This document shows, in pieces, positions 1 to 19,244 of a stretch of DNA of 64,000 nt. Origin of the DNA: Dallia pectoralis (Eukaryota; Chordata; Actinopteri; Esociformes; Umbridae). Positions within the stretch are counted from its first letter, which is position 1. Each line of letters opens with the position of its first letter. The stretch covers positions 12,912,041 through 12,976,040 of the forward strand of contig CM055728.1 in NCBI GenBank assembly GCA_029465975.1, in the 5' to 3' direction. Below the pieces are notes generated by a model, which was not told the origin of the DNA, ran no database searches, and was given only the letters and a program-made list of their open reading frames with translations. Made by a program: the position numbers and the translations under genes.

Positions 1-28
1 AATGCAGGGGAGTGGAGCTGTGTCATAC

Positions 29-6751
<6,723 letters not shown>

Positions 6752-7089
6752 CTGAAACACGGAGTGTGATGACAGTGAGCTCAGTAACTCTGTCTCTGTG
6801 TGTCTCTCTTTCTCACAGGTACCACAGGAAACACATCCACAACCATATACGAGACACACAACTACACACTAGACACCGATATATAGGCACAGATACAGAC
6901 AGCTTTACTTATTGATTAACTATTTCAATGGTTATGCATAATCAAAGCTACCTTTGTATAGGGACATATATTCCCATGTCTTTGTCTTCTTGAACAAATG
7001 GTTTTAAATATAGAAACAAGCATTACACGTATGGAATTCACACACACAAAACACACACACACACACTTTGACTTTTAAATGTTCCTCAC

Positions 7090-7184
7090 TTTGATTCGAA
7101 GGCTCCGCTTGGTCTCAGAAAATCCACTTATTCTGTCCCCTCTCGTCCACTTCTGGTTTAACAGCTGACCTCGGAACTCATTTT
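7090..7184 (-). other. Possible 5' UTR exon of myt1
   Basis: On the minus strand a pyrimidine-rich stretch ending CTCTTCAATAG borders 7184, and a GTGAGG donor follows 7090. The 95 bp between hold a short upstream ORF (MSSEVSC). The first coding exon of myt1 begins with its ATG, so at least one upstream non-coding exon must exist. Splice-site reading only. Confidence 0.25.
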
Positions 7185-8060
7185 CTATTGAAGAGAAATA
7201 AATCCAGGGTCAGAGTAATACACACCGACCAGAACGCGGTCGAAATACTGTTGCAGGTCTACAACATACCTACAATATGTTTATCATTTGTTCTCCATGC
7301 ATGGCAACTTGATTTGTTACATTTGTGCTAATTGTCATTGGTGTTGTTGTTTGCGGTTAATTCTTGTTTGTTCACAACGTCTTTTTAAACGTGTACACAA
7401 AACTAAACCTGTAGAACAGCCTGAAACTCCTATCACGTTCCATCTGGACAGTGCTCCGTGTGAAAAAGCCTGATGGTTCATATGAGGGTTAAAAACAACA
7501 ATGGGAAAAAGCATCTTCAATGGTAGGCCCATAATAATCGCTGAAAGCGAAGAAATGTATTTGTCTTCATCACACCAGCCTCCTGTAGAATTAACATGAC
7601 TATAGTGCCCAGGTGAGTCAACACTGCAATTGGAACTGCTCATTGATTCACCATCTGAAAACATTGCATGCACTAACATGCAAGCTAACTGTTCTTCGGT
7701 CTATTATACATGACATAGATGTAGTTCCATGGAGCTCCTTGCTGTGGCTTCAACCCCCACACACACAGAAAATAACATATTAGATCATACATTTTCTGTC
7801 CGTGTGGTTTTGGAGGTACTACAGTAATGAATTACTGATATTAAGGCTTCAGTTACAATATCATTTGGCACAAAGCATAACCCTGACGAAGACAGCGTGC
7901 CTGTCGAAACGTTGGTATTAAATATTTGAGTTTAGAGTTTGCGGCTTTTTCTTATCTTTTTGTTACGAAGCATAACCTTGAAATGCGTATATGTATGTAG
8001 CTATATGGGCCTAAATTCCGTATTTGTCGTACCTGTAATTATGCTAACTCAGCTAACCTA
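7185..8060. other. Non-coding DNA upstream of myt1
   Basis: No exon-like ORF recognised. It contains the hammerhead-like motif at 7883-7909; otherwise nothing that I can name. Confidence 0.5.
7883..7915 (+). other. Hammerhead-ribozyme-like core in a repeat end
   Basis: CTGACGA, then a perfect 5-bp stem GACAG/CTGTC with a 5-nt loop, then GAAAC and GTTGGTA. This order (CUGANGA, stem II, GAAA, short stem III) is that of hammerhead ribozymes found in some retroelements. One extra A precedes stem II and stem I does not pair well, so activity is doubtful. It is probably the tail of a repeated element. Confidence 0.3.
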
Positions 8061-8356
8061 CATTACTGTTCAAACGTTTGGGGTCACTAAGAAATGTCTT
8101 TGTTTTAAGAAAATCTAATTCTTTGTCCATCAAAATAACATTAATTTGAACAGAATTACAGTGTAGACATTGTTAAAGATTACTGTTGCAAGATAGTGCA
8201 AAGAAATTTAAGATATCATACATCAGCCGTTTTGAACTACAATAGTCATACAACATTAACAATACCTACAACGTATTTTGCAATTTGATGTTATTTAAAT
8301 GGACAAAAAGATGTGCCTTTCTTTTAAAAACAACCCCAAACTTTGTATTGGTAGTG
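8061..8356. mobile_element. Internally deleted Tc1/mariner-like element (MITE)
   Basis: Imperfect terminal inverted repeats, CATTACTGTTCAAACG...TTTGGGGTCA at the left and its complement ending GGTAGTG at the right, flanked by TA on both sides. About 296 bp with no transposase. The end sequence is common to many fish Tc1-like elements. Confidence 0.75.
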
Positions 8357-8660
8357 TACGTGTTTGTAATATAGCCGTTCATATACCGGACAAAACTAAT
8401 ATCATGAAATATTTAACAAGGAAAATAAATGCATGAGAGAAACTAGAGTAGATATTCCCGATCCCTTTATATTGATATTTTCTTTCACATCCTGGAATTA
8501 ACACTAAATGTACACGGGGAAAATGTAATTCAATGAAACATAATTATGTGTGCGGGTTTAAAGAGAACGGACGTGATTTTCAACCACTTAGTTGAACAAC
8601 ATCATGGTGCTGTCCATGGTGCTAACAGGAACTAACACTTTATCTGTAGGAGGAGCTCCC

Positions 8661-8697
<37 letters not shown>

Positions 8698-11600
8698 CTT
8701 ATATGATAATAATGAATATAATGCTACTATATTAATATACTCGTAGTAATGACAGTGAGTGCACGTAGCCTCGGGATATTTGAGAGGCGCATTCGCATCC
8801 GAAATGTAGCTCAACCTCCCCCCGTTTCCTAATTACAATTATCAACTAGATGCCCCGTCTGAGATGATTTAAGCGATAGGGAAATTATATCGGAGGTCCA
8901 AACGCAGCACCGGGCCCATAGCAAAGTAACTTACAAAACAAACTGACTGTTTAGGTCTTGATGTGTGGTGAAGGCCTATAACAGAGGAAATAGATGTGTA
9001 TTCGCCATAGAGATGGTTAGATGACGTAACGGGAAGAATGTGTTTGTTGCATGAACATCGCCTTTGAAGGCATCCGCCATTTTAATGTAGATAACTGGAT
9101 GGGCCTTCAAACGTCATTGGCTCATTCTATCTCTTGACCCAGTTGATAAGGCGATCACATGCTGTGTCATCACGAGGAATCAACCAATGAAATAAACGAA
9201 ATTGACTATACTTCAAAATGAAGATGGCTTCAATGTCCATGCTGCAACTGAAACTATACTGGCACGTTTCCACAAATTAACTGTCTATCCATCTCTATGG
9301 AAAACTATGGCCGTTCGGTTGCGTAGGAAAAAGTAACGTCCTATTCTTGCAATGCTTTCACCCGAAAGGTGGAGAAACTCATTAGACACCAGATATTTGG
9401 ATAGCCCAAACAGGGTTTACTTGCGTTCATCCTCCACTACTCGAGTGATCATCTACATCGTCTACAAATAAATAAATATACGAAATAAGAAATAAGAAAA
9501 GTAGGCCAAGCTATTGCATTTATTAAAGGCCCATTCTTCTGCGGACTGCAAAAATAAAGGACTTACATGATGGCATACCAAGTCGAAACAAATATGTCTG
9601 GTTTAAATTATTGTTTTCTATCTCATTAAGCCTATAATTTTCAATAGGCTCAACATAATGGAAAGAAATTAGAAACCATATATCATTATGCTGCTGTCGC
9701 CTTCGAAGCCACACAATAGGACAACTGGTTTTAAACTTATCAACATCATATGCTTTTTTCTCATTTGCAAAACCCTAACTCTATAAGCAATACGAAGTTT
9801 GCTACCAAACACACACTAAAGTATTTTTCACTCGTGAACATTATGGCGATGTCATGCAATTACGAAAGTCATATTAAAACGCTTGGAAAGGGAAATATCA
9901 TGAAGAGTTTCATCTGACATTCTTTGGTCGTGTGGATTACCTATGGATTACCAAAACAGAACTGTGTATTCTTCTTATTCGAGACATTATGTTACGGCCT
10001 ATAATTCTATTACAATAACATACATGTGTGTTTTATATGAAGAAGCAACCTAACGAGACTGCATCTTTAAGAATTAAAAACCAGCACGTCCATTATAGAA
10101 AGCATCCAGCGACGGATGTGGCGAACATGTAGATTTACAAACATATTTTTAACAAATGCAAGGAACAAAATAATGCATCAATATTTGTAACATGATCATA
10201 AATACCATTATTGGATAGCTCTGGTTGCTTCGTGGTTTTCAAGCAGGCAACGGGCCTTCTGATTCCTATTTCAACAACTTCTGCTCAGCGTTGAATACTA
10301 CGTCCACAATATCCCAGCACCTCCTCCATCGACCGTTAGACACATCAAAGATAATCCGGAGCTAAATGCCCCTGCGTCGATCTCCAGTTCACAAATTCGC
10401 CCTTAGTCGAACTTTAACAGTAGACTCGCCCACTCCAGAATGAGTGAGTAACAAACAAGGCCTCACTTGCCTTTGTCAGCGAGTAAACGTCATAGTGGCT
10501 TCCTTACCTTTCGCTCACCGGCCATTGTTCACCCCTCCCCCGTACTCTGACATCACCATAGCAGACCTAACAACATCAGCTAACAAGGGCAGGGCTTCGG
10601 GTAGGAGTCCTAGTTATTTTCTATATCGGTTATTATTCTGCACAAATCCTCAATCTATCGGTAGGCTCGACCCCTTCAATTTCAAGGGCACTTCACGCAC
10701 CATGATGCAAGGTTTTTGATGGGTTCAGTGGCCGGACAGCGCGTGTGGATGCCTGCCTTAGATTCAGCACCATGGACAGCCAGGCGCTTTGCTAAAACAG
10801 GCACATGAAAACATGCCCAAGTAAATGTGGAAAGTACTCTGTGCTGAATAAAAAAACGAAATACCGCTGATTGAAATATGTTTCGAGTTAACTTTTAAAT
10901 ATATCGAATTGCATGGCGTTTTAGATCATCTTCGTAGCATTCTGTGGGCTATATAGGCCTAAAACACAGAGTATCATACAAAAAATATATTTGTGTAAAC
11001 GCACAAATATTCAAATGTGTTTTTTTTTCTACTGATTTTGTTTGTGCTGAATATAAAAGTAATACAAGAGCACTGAAACAATATGCTTATTAAAATGTGG
11101 AAACCCAGTCTAAAACGTAATCATATCGAATAGGCTATTGGTTGTATAGTATTCACATTTGAGTGCATTGTTTTATTTTATTGTACTTATTGGCCTATCC
11201 AAATTTCAACACTTATAAAGATGGAGCAACTTCGTAGGAGTTTTGCATAAAGTCCCAACTCCTCATCGGTTACCAGCTGGGGCCTTTTCTCCCCCATCTC
11301 ATCTCACACTTCTTAAAGCCACTGTGCAGATGGACAGCCCTGCTCGAGAATACAATTAGCGCTGGGTCTGCTGTGACTGGGACGGGATATAAATATTACA
11401 TAGGGGGCGATCTGACGAGAGGGTAGGCTATACACTTTCGACTCAGCACAAACAGATGGACCAATCTGACAGTCTACCCCACCCCACACAAAACTTTTTA
11501 ATACGTCTGCAGCCTGACGTCTGTGCATACAGCCTCTAATCCCTGAGTGGACAAAACTTTCCTTTGTCTAACAAAGTGTCTGGACCGAGTGTGAGTGAAG

Positions 11601-13260
11601 GAAATATCTCGTCCACACAAAGGGGGTGGTAAGTTAGGTTAAAAAACGTGTATTATGTAGAAAGACTCGCATTTTGGTAATGTACATAAATAACTTATAA
11701 ACAGCTAAACCGTTTCATGGTCAATTTGAGTTTTGCGTTGGAAGTTCTTGGCAATCAACCGCCATAAATGTATGGATTAAAACAGTAAAAACAGTAGAAA
11801 ACAGTACAATACGTTTCAATCACGCAGTTACATTGATATTATAAAAATATGATGATATACCTGTTAGTGCCAGGCCTAGTTGGTGGAAGATACATATTAA
11901 CAATCCTATAGTAAATAACCGATGCAAGTTGTATCACTTTTGTTACAGTCGGTGTCTATATTAGCCTATTTTAAATAAGTAATCTGACAAAAGTTATGTA
12001 TTATCTAAATAATTAGGAAAATCAAATAACACAGCCAAAGAACACCTAACATAATTTGAATTCAGCATATTGAATGAAAATCATGCAAGTCTACAACACA
12101 AAACAGACTATGTCTATCCAAACAGACTTAAAAAGTGACAGATGCTTGGACCGTCCACATCTGCTCCAAAGTTCAGTTAGTGATAACCACATGGCTTACT
12201 TGCGATAAAGACATTCAAAAGAAAAAGTAAAAAGGCTTCTCACCTAAAAACGTTTTACACAGCTTCATCTTCATATTTGCTGTGACTGTTTCCCTTGCAC
12301 ACCACTTTCGAATACAAGCAACTTTACTTCATACCGGAGAATCTTGGGGAGAAAAACTTATCTGTCCGGAAGGAGGGAATTGGGCATCTGTCGGGTTGAA
12401 CCAATCAAAGACCTTCATTCATGTTATTATATCCAAAAAACAGCCAATGAGAGTGGCGCACACTGTCAGCGTTGCAAAACAATGCCCATTGAAAAGGAGC
12501 ACAAAGGTGGCGGTATCCCCACCAAGTCACAAGTGAAATCCAACTTTTTCTCTCATTGCAAATCATCAAAGATGCTTTATTGTGATTTCAACAGTATCAC
12601 TGTCATGAAGATTAATTTGTAATGCTCTATCAGCATTTTACTAGTAGTCTACATGAAATTTAGACTTATTTTGCTACTGTGTATTGTACCGAATTAGTGT
12701 GCAAAATCGAAAATGTGATCAATTTTACGTTGTTATGTATTTACTGAGAAACACGGAATAAATAGGTTTTTTTTAACATAGTTTGTAACAGTTGGTAAAC
12801 TAATCATAGGTTTAGAAGGCCTCAGTTTCTAGTGAAACTTTAGAAATCTGTCTCTCCGCCTATCTGTCTGGCTCTTCTCTTTCAGTGGTGTTCTGCAACT
12901 TGCTGCAGCACATGTCCTTGTTCTCGTCTTGTTCGCCCCCATAGACCCCTATGACAGATGGCTTGCAGATATAGATGACTGCAGGCGGCTGCCCCCCTTC
13001 CCCCACCTCCTTTATGACGGGGCTTCTGGTTGTCGTCAAAGCATCGCGAATACTCACAACTTTAGACTGTTGAGAAATCTATTGTTAAAAAAAACTCGTT
13101 GTATTGAACTTTTGAATACAGATTTTTTTTTTCGTGCCTTTTGATATTTTAGTGAACTACATTTATTTTGTATCTAATACTGTATGGATCTATCACAGAT
13201 TATCTATGGAATAGAGTGAGTATGCTTGATGACTGATGGTTAAGTGCTGCTGCACTGCAC
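8357..13260. other. Long non-coding region upstream of myt1
   Basis: No ORF here looks like a real exon. A (GA)n run is at 8664-8696. Around 9070-9190 there is ATGGCGG (minus strand, YY1-like) between CCAAT boxes at 9114 (inverted) and 9183, which could be a promoter, perhaps of myt1. Two more CCAAT boxes are near 12400 and 12445. A TATAAATA stretch is near 11390. None of these can be tied to a transcript from sequence alone. Confidence 0.4.
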
Positions 13261-13433
<173 letters not shown>

Positions 13434-13459
13434 CCCCCTGCACACACACTCATGTAAGA

Positions 13460-15278
13460 GCCTGATTACAATAACAAAGGCTGCTCACACTTTGGGGCGG
13501 AGCCAACAGGATGATTTCCAGGCCATTGAGCATGAGGCTGCTTAATGAGAACTGTGTGTGTGTTTGTGCGTGCGTATATATATATATATATGTTTGTGCG
13601 TGCGCGTGCGCGTGTTTAAATGGTGATGAAAAGGCCCCCTTTGCCCCAGCTGTCACCCTTCAGAGTAATATCAGTTTACTTTATCGAACATATCTAAAAA
13701 ACAACAAATACAAAACGTACCCTTCATATTGAAAAAAATGTGGATTTCTTTTTTTTTCATATAAAGTGATTCGAAACAAGAAATGTATTGAAAGAGTTCA
13801 TCGTTTTAGGGCTAGGGTGATGGTTAATTTTATGTTTTTGAAAATGCGTCTCACATAAAGTATATAAATATTGCTTACATATTTGGAGCTAATAGAAGAT
13901 CAATACCAACAACACATTAGTTCTCAAAGTTATAATACTGGTAGTGAAAAGTTTTCCAAAAGTATAATTTAACTTATTGGGACGGAGTAATTTTGCAACT
14001 TGCCAGTAGTTCCATTTTTTCATTCATCAACAACTTCCCAAAAGAGCCCCGTCCCCTTAACACACCCCTCTCAATAAGACAATTTGCCTTTTTCTCTAGT
14101 CTCGATGTGCATGCCACCTGCCCTCGTATACCCTCCCAGCCAGCTCAGCCCCCCTTCCTAGCTCCACGCTGCACCCCCATTCACACCTCTTTAATTAAGC
14201 ACAGTCACATTTAGGTCTACAGATTTTTTGGTTTGTCACCTCACCAAAATGCACCACCGCCCATTTTCCAAAGCCTCTAGAGAAATATAAAATCTACCTG
14301 CCGACTGCTGAAGGTCAGCACATTATGAGTGTTGGATCAGGCATCTTCAAAGATGGATTAACAGTGGCCTACCCTCCCAAGTGTCCATGGTCATTTGAAT
14401 ACCACATTCCTGTCGCCATGGCACAGGGCTAAAGGACTGGTTGTATGGGCCAGAAGGTTCCCGTAGCCTGGTAACCAGGGGGTGCTGATCCACCCCCATC
14501 CAGACTCCCCCTCCATCTAACTAGTCGGGCTGAGTAGGCATCTGTATGTAAATAATTTGAGAGGATGTACAGATTCCCCCATAGTCACTGCAAGGTACGT
14601 TGTGTGACGTCCTGATCAGCAGTCGGCATGGCTGTCCAAAAACCTTGCAAACAGCATATTGGTTTGGAAATATTTGCCACAGTGTGAATAAGTTGCATTT
14701 CAAAACAGGCATGTTTGCACCTTTTGACTTTGTTCATCTGTTTTTCACAACAAAACAATATATCATACAATGTTTTCATTGAACATCAATAATTCAATAC
14801 GTGGAGACATTTTCAGGTTTCTATGATGCATTGTGCGAGAATGTACAAATGAAGGATTTCTATAGTATATTTAATAATATATATAATACAAAATAATATA
14901 AGACAAAGTCTTCAGATGTTTATTCTCTTTCTCTGTATTTCCTGACGCTGATTTTCCTCTGTTTAGACCCCCCGAAGGTCAGTGGAACACAGGAGACCTC
15001 TCCCATTTTGCTGTAAGAGCTGGCCCACACTGTCTGTGTCACGATGAAGCAGCCGCACTGGTCACTCTTTGACCCCTGACTTCAGGTCGTCACCCCGGGG
15101 AGCCTTCTCTTTCTCTTTCCGTGGAAGCAGGTGTTGGAACTGGCCTGACATTTGGAAGATAATGAAAAGGCTGCCTGATTATTTACTGGAGTTGAATGTG
15201 CCGCACGTGCTTCTCTTCTGAGGGGTGAGCGAGACGATGCAAACTAAAAGCAAGTCAATCAAACTACCCTAATAATCA
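13460..15278. other. Non-coding DNA
   Basis: No supported gene. The segment 14280-14530 is moderately GC-rich and unrepetitive and might be a conserved non-coding element, but nothing in the sequence proves it. Confidence 0.4.
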
Positions 15279-15457
15279 CATACTGTATGTCCTACTTATT
15301 ATTTATAACATACTGTATGTCCTACTTATTATTTATAACATACTGTATGTCCTACTTATTATTTATAACATACTGTATGTCCTACCTATTATTTATAACA
15401 TACTGTATGTCCTACTTATTATTTATAACATACTGTATGTCCTACTTATTATTTATA
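15279..15457. repeat. 30-bp tandem repeat, 6 copies
   Basis: Six almost identical 30-bp units beginning CATACTGTATGTCCTACTTA; one copy differs by a single base (ACCTATT). A recent expansion in non-coding DNA. Confidence 0.97.
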
Positions 15458-16369
15458 CGAGACGAGGTTAAGATGAAATGTGGACAATCAGGGAAGAAAG
15501 AAACACGTGCGAAGGAGTGGGTCTACAGAGCCAACCACCTGGAGGTAAACTCATTAAGAGTCCTATAAAAACCTTCTGCCTGCTCAGCAAGCCCTGCACC
15601 ACTCCCAATCCAACACAATTATAACAAACACTACTACTGCACTGAAAAGAGAAACCTGCCACAATAGAAGCCTCTAATTAGTAGAGCACTGCCCAGTCTT
15701 AGTGACATATGCTCCTAGAACAAGAAGAAAGAGGAAAGAGAGAGAAGACGACAGGCCCTGGGCATTAGGACAGAAGGCTCAGTGAATTTCTCCTGAGAAA
15801 AATTAAGGAAAACTGCCCATGGCTCAAAGAAGGAAAGAGGAGACCAAAGGGGAAATCCTAAGTGTTTTTTCTTTCTCTCTACAACAAAAAAATAGAACAC
15901 CGCAGCTAACAGTGTAATATCAGTTCTGAAACTTGAAACCTTTTAGGTTGCAGGTCTAATTTGAATATTTAAAGTAAAGATATAAGATATAATCTGTCTG
16001 AAAATATGTATGATGAAGTAGAACACACATTTTATTTTAATAATTCAACATTGAATGCTGGAATAGCAGCTATGGGAATAATTAAAAACAAATTATGTGC
16101 AGAGTGAAATCTACAACATTAAAATGCATGTTTATTTGGAAAGACCACCAGTTCTGTGTGTGAACATAAAACAAATCAATTTATACAACCAGTTCAGTTG
16201 CATGTTATACTGTATACTATATTTCTTTAAAAAATATTGTTTAAGGCTTTCATGCTGATACAAGTAGGGCTGATACAAATCCTGGGCTGCATCTTCAGTA
16301 CATTTGCTGCAATAAAAACAACTTACAAAGACCACTGAGACAGAAATGGGTCTAAAAGATGAAATAAAA

Positions 16370-17145
16370 TTAAGTCCAGAATTGTTTTCCTATTCCGCAA
16401 CAGGGCCTCCTTCACTCAATCTGCCAAACTTGCATTGGTGAAGATGACTATTATACCGATGTCTGATTTTGGTGATCTCATTTATAGAACTGCCTCAAAC
16501 TCTCTGAATTTCGATTTGGTTTATCACAGTGTTCTCATACGTTTTGTTACCAGTGCCCCTTACAACACCCACCACTGCAACCTTTACGCACCTAAAACTC
16601 AAAGCCCTTATCTCACCCATTGCCTTTAAACTACTCCCGTTTGAACTTTTGTTCCATCACTGTACGTGCTAACTGTTGTCGGGTTTTCATGAACACCCAT
16701 TTCACATTCCCAATTTGCCCCAACTACTGTCTTACCGGTTTACATACTTTGAATTATTCTATTTGCTCAGGCATGCTCAAATGCTCTTCCTCTCACTGTC
16801 ACGGTCATACAATTTGTGCACTCTAATAACCTATCTGCTAGATACACTTGAACTTTTACAATCTGTTTTTCATTCTCTACTTTGCATTTTATATTGTTGT
16901 TATTGCCATATCAATGCTGCTCAACTGACCTACATAAACCTCATCCTGTATTTTCTGTATATTGACTCTACACTTGATCCTGTATTGCCATATTATGTCC
17001 CAATGCTATTTGCACTCTTGTGTTCTGTGTATTAATTGTGTAAATGTATGTTGTCCAGCACATTTTTGCGCCTTATCTTGGCCAGGTGGTCGTTGCAAAT
17101 GAGAATTTGTTCTCAATCGGCCTACCTGGATAAATAAAAGTTACA
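16370..17145 (+). mobile_element. LINE 3' fragment (degenerate reverse transcriptase C-terminus and tail)
   Basis: Broken frames here recall the C-terminal part of fish non-LTR retrotransposon proteins (DFGDLIYRTAS, then HHCNLY). The end carries the widespread fish tail GAGAATTTGTTCTCAAT, GGCCTACCTGG and ATAAATAAAAG. It has no intact RT motif and is dead. Confidence 0.6.
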
Positions 17146-17820
17146 TTTAAAAAATGATGTTCTTATAGGCCTACGCCACTAAAACATGGGTCATTTGAAG
17201 AATGACATTTTCATACATGCCTTCTATAGGACAATAAAACGCAGGCAAGAATGGTAACATATCTTAGCATAGAAACAAATGTAATGGAGTATGATATTGG
17301 TATTATTGGTATCATTGATTACGAAATACTAAGCATGAATATGTTGGCGTGAGAAAAGTGTGTTCTAAACCAGAGCAATGTTCACAACAACAGGTATAAT
17401 TTAATGAACCTATTAATTGTTTAGCACTCAACATGTTGAAATACTGTGATGGCATCAGAATATTTAGAGGGACAGGCTTCCTTACAATTACCATAGACTG
17501 GACATGTGAAAGTTATATTGTTGTCAGCTACACTAGTTCAAGAGTTATCCTACTGTTTGTGAGATACCTTAGATACCACCCAGTAGATGGCAGTGAAGAG
17601 ACGAGGTTCCTGGTAGACAATGAAACACGGTGTAAAAAGTTCCAACAACTTCAGAAATGGGAAAACCAACGTTATGTTGGTTTTGCATCTTAAAAAATAG
17701 ATGATAATGTTGCTGTTCTATATGAATTGTGACACACAGCACTGTCCCCTGGTGGACAATGTAACCAGTGTGTGAGTGTTATTGATGTTATATGATTGTG
17801 TTTCTAAATACCAATGTCTT
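17146..17820. other. Non-coding DNA upstream of porcn
   Basis: No gene or named repeat recognised. A short fragment around 17560-17690 contains phrases (CACCCAGTAGATGGCAGTG) that look like a dispersed repeat. Confidence 0.35.
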
Positions 17821-17829
17821 TTAAGGTGC

Positions 17830-17974
17830 TTTGCACGAGGTTTCCCTGTCCAAAATGAAGATATGAACTCGAAAATATCGTCATTTTCAATAGGAGACGA
17901 GGAAACGTGGACATTGGTCAGTTTGTTAGCAAAAGACGAATAGGACAAGAATCCGAAAAGTGAAAACTTTTCAG
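17830..17974 (+). promoter_or_regulatory. Possible promoter and non-coding first exon of porcn
   Basis: The sequence ending CTTTTCAG is followed by GTGAGTTC, a strong splice donor, 1.27 kb upstream of the porcn ATG exon. This would place a 5' UTR exon just before 17975. The upstream border and the TSS cannot be seen. Confidence 0.3.
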
Positions 17975-18649
17975 GTGAGTTCTGGCTAGCTAGTTAGCAT
18001 TACAGTGCACACATCTGCATGTTTTATGCTCTGTCCTGTAAACTATCTATGTTTGTGAGCGACTCGTTATGCATGGGACTGTGTGGTATGTGTTTTGTTA
18101 CACTTCGTTTCAGCCATGTGTATTGATATTTGTCTGAGACGGCATCTTAGATAGCTTAGCTAGCCGCTATTCACTTTTTATATTGATTAATGCATCTTAC
18201 TCACATTAGATCCGATTAGGTCAAAGTATTTTAGTTAACTGTTGCGTAATAATAACTATCCGCTACCACTGACTGCGGGTATAAGGTAAAATACCAGGGC
18301 AAAACCTCATTGAAAAGACCACGTTGTTGCGGAAAAAAAATGTCTTGACCCCCTTCCACATTTGTAACTGACATTTACTTCACATTTATCATGATTGACC
18401 ACACAGTTGTGGCTAATTAGAGTCCGTTTTTTGCAATCTCATAATGCATTTTAACAATGTCATTGACATTTCGACTGTATGAACGTGTATTTATTATTGT
18501 GCCATTTCATGGTGCTTTGAAAACAGCTCGGGTCTGTTCAGTTTGCTTAACGTTGCGGAAAGTTTGATCAAAGCGTGATTCAGTGTTGTTGAACAAATGC
18601 GTGTATTCATCTCGACAAGTAGGATATAGCATTTGCCAAACCGTGTATA

Positions 18650-18650
18650 C

Positions 18651-18696
<46 letters not shown>
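18650..18696. repeat. (AT)n microsatellite
   Basis: About 23 AT dinucleotides between the putative porcn first exon and the coding exon. Confidence 0.97.
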
Positions 18697-18700
<4 letters not shown>

Positions 18701-19244
18701 ATAAATCTTGTTTAGTCCTGTTCGTGTAGCTGGGTTGGCAGAACAAGGTGTGCGGATTCGCAATGATCTTGGTTTGGTTCTCATGGGGTGCCACCAGTTA
18801 CAAAAACTATGATGATTTGAATGGGAACGAGTGCAGAACTACTTTAACAATAATGGTAAAACAGGGAGAGACATGGCTATGTCCAAACTTAATCCCTCCC
18901 TGTTTTTCAACTGGCTTTTCAGTACAGCACTGCGTTAAGTTTATGTTCATTGTTTCTGGTGCAGAAGGCATCGCTGTCTTGAACTTGGAAAAATGACTAG
19001 GTCAAATAATAATGTCCATGATCAGACGTCCAGTCTAAAATTGGTTACCTTTCTATTCCTGAAAGCACACAACTTGCATGTCAGGTTCTCTTGAATGCTG
19101 CATCGTTTTTAGACTTCCGTGGCGGGAGTACCGTTCAAACCATAAATATTTTCCACTGTCAGAACATTGCATCACTCACTGATGGCTACACTGATTTCAT
19201 GTTTCTCCACTGCATAGACAGCTGGGCTGTGTTGAGGCACCACC

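Noticed and set aside
9035..9087. Minus-strand ATGGCGGATGCC opening a 34-codon frame
   Set aside because: Too short and without support; the ATGGCGG is better read as a YY1-like site.
12860..13057. Minus-strand ORF containing PPAVIYICKPSVIGVYGG
   Set aside because: No recognisable domain and no clear splice sites.
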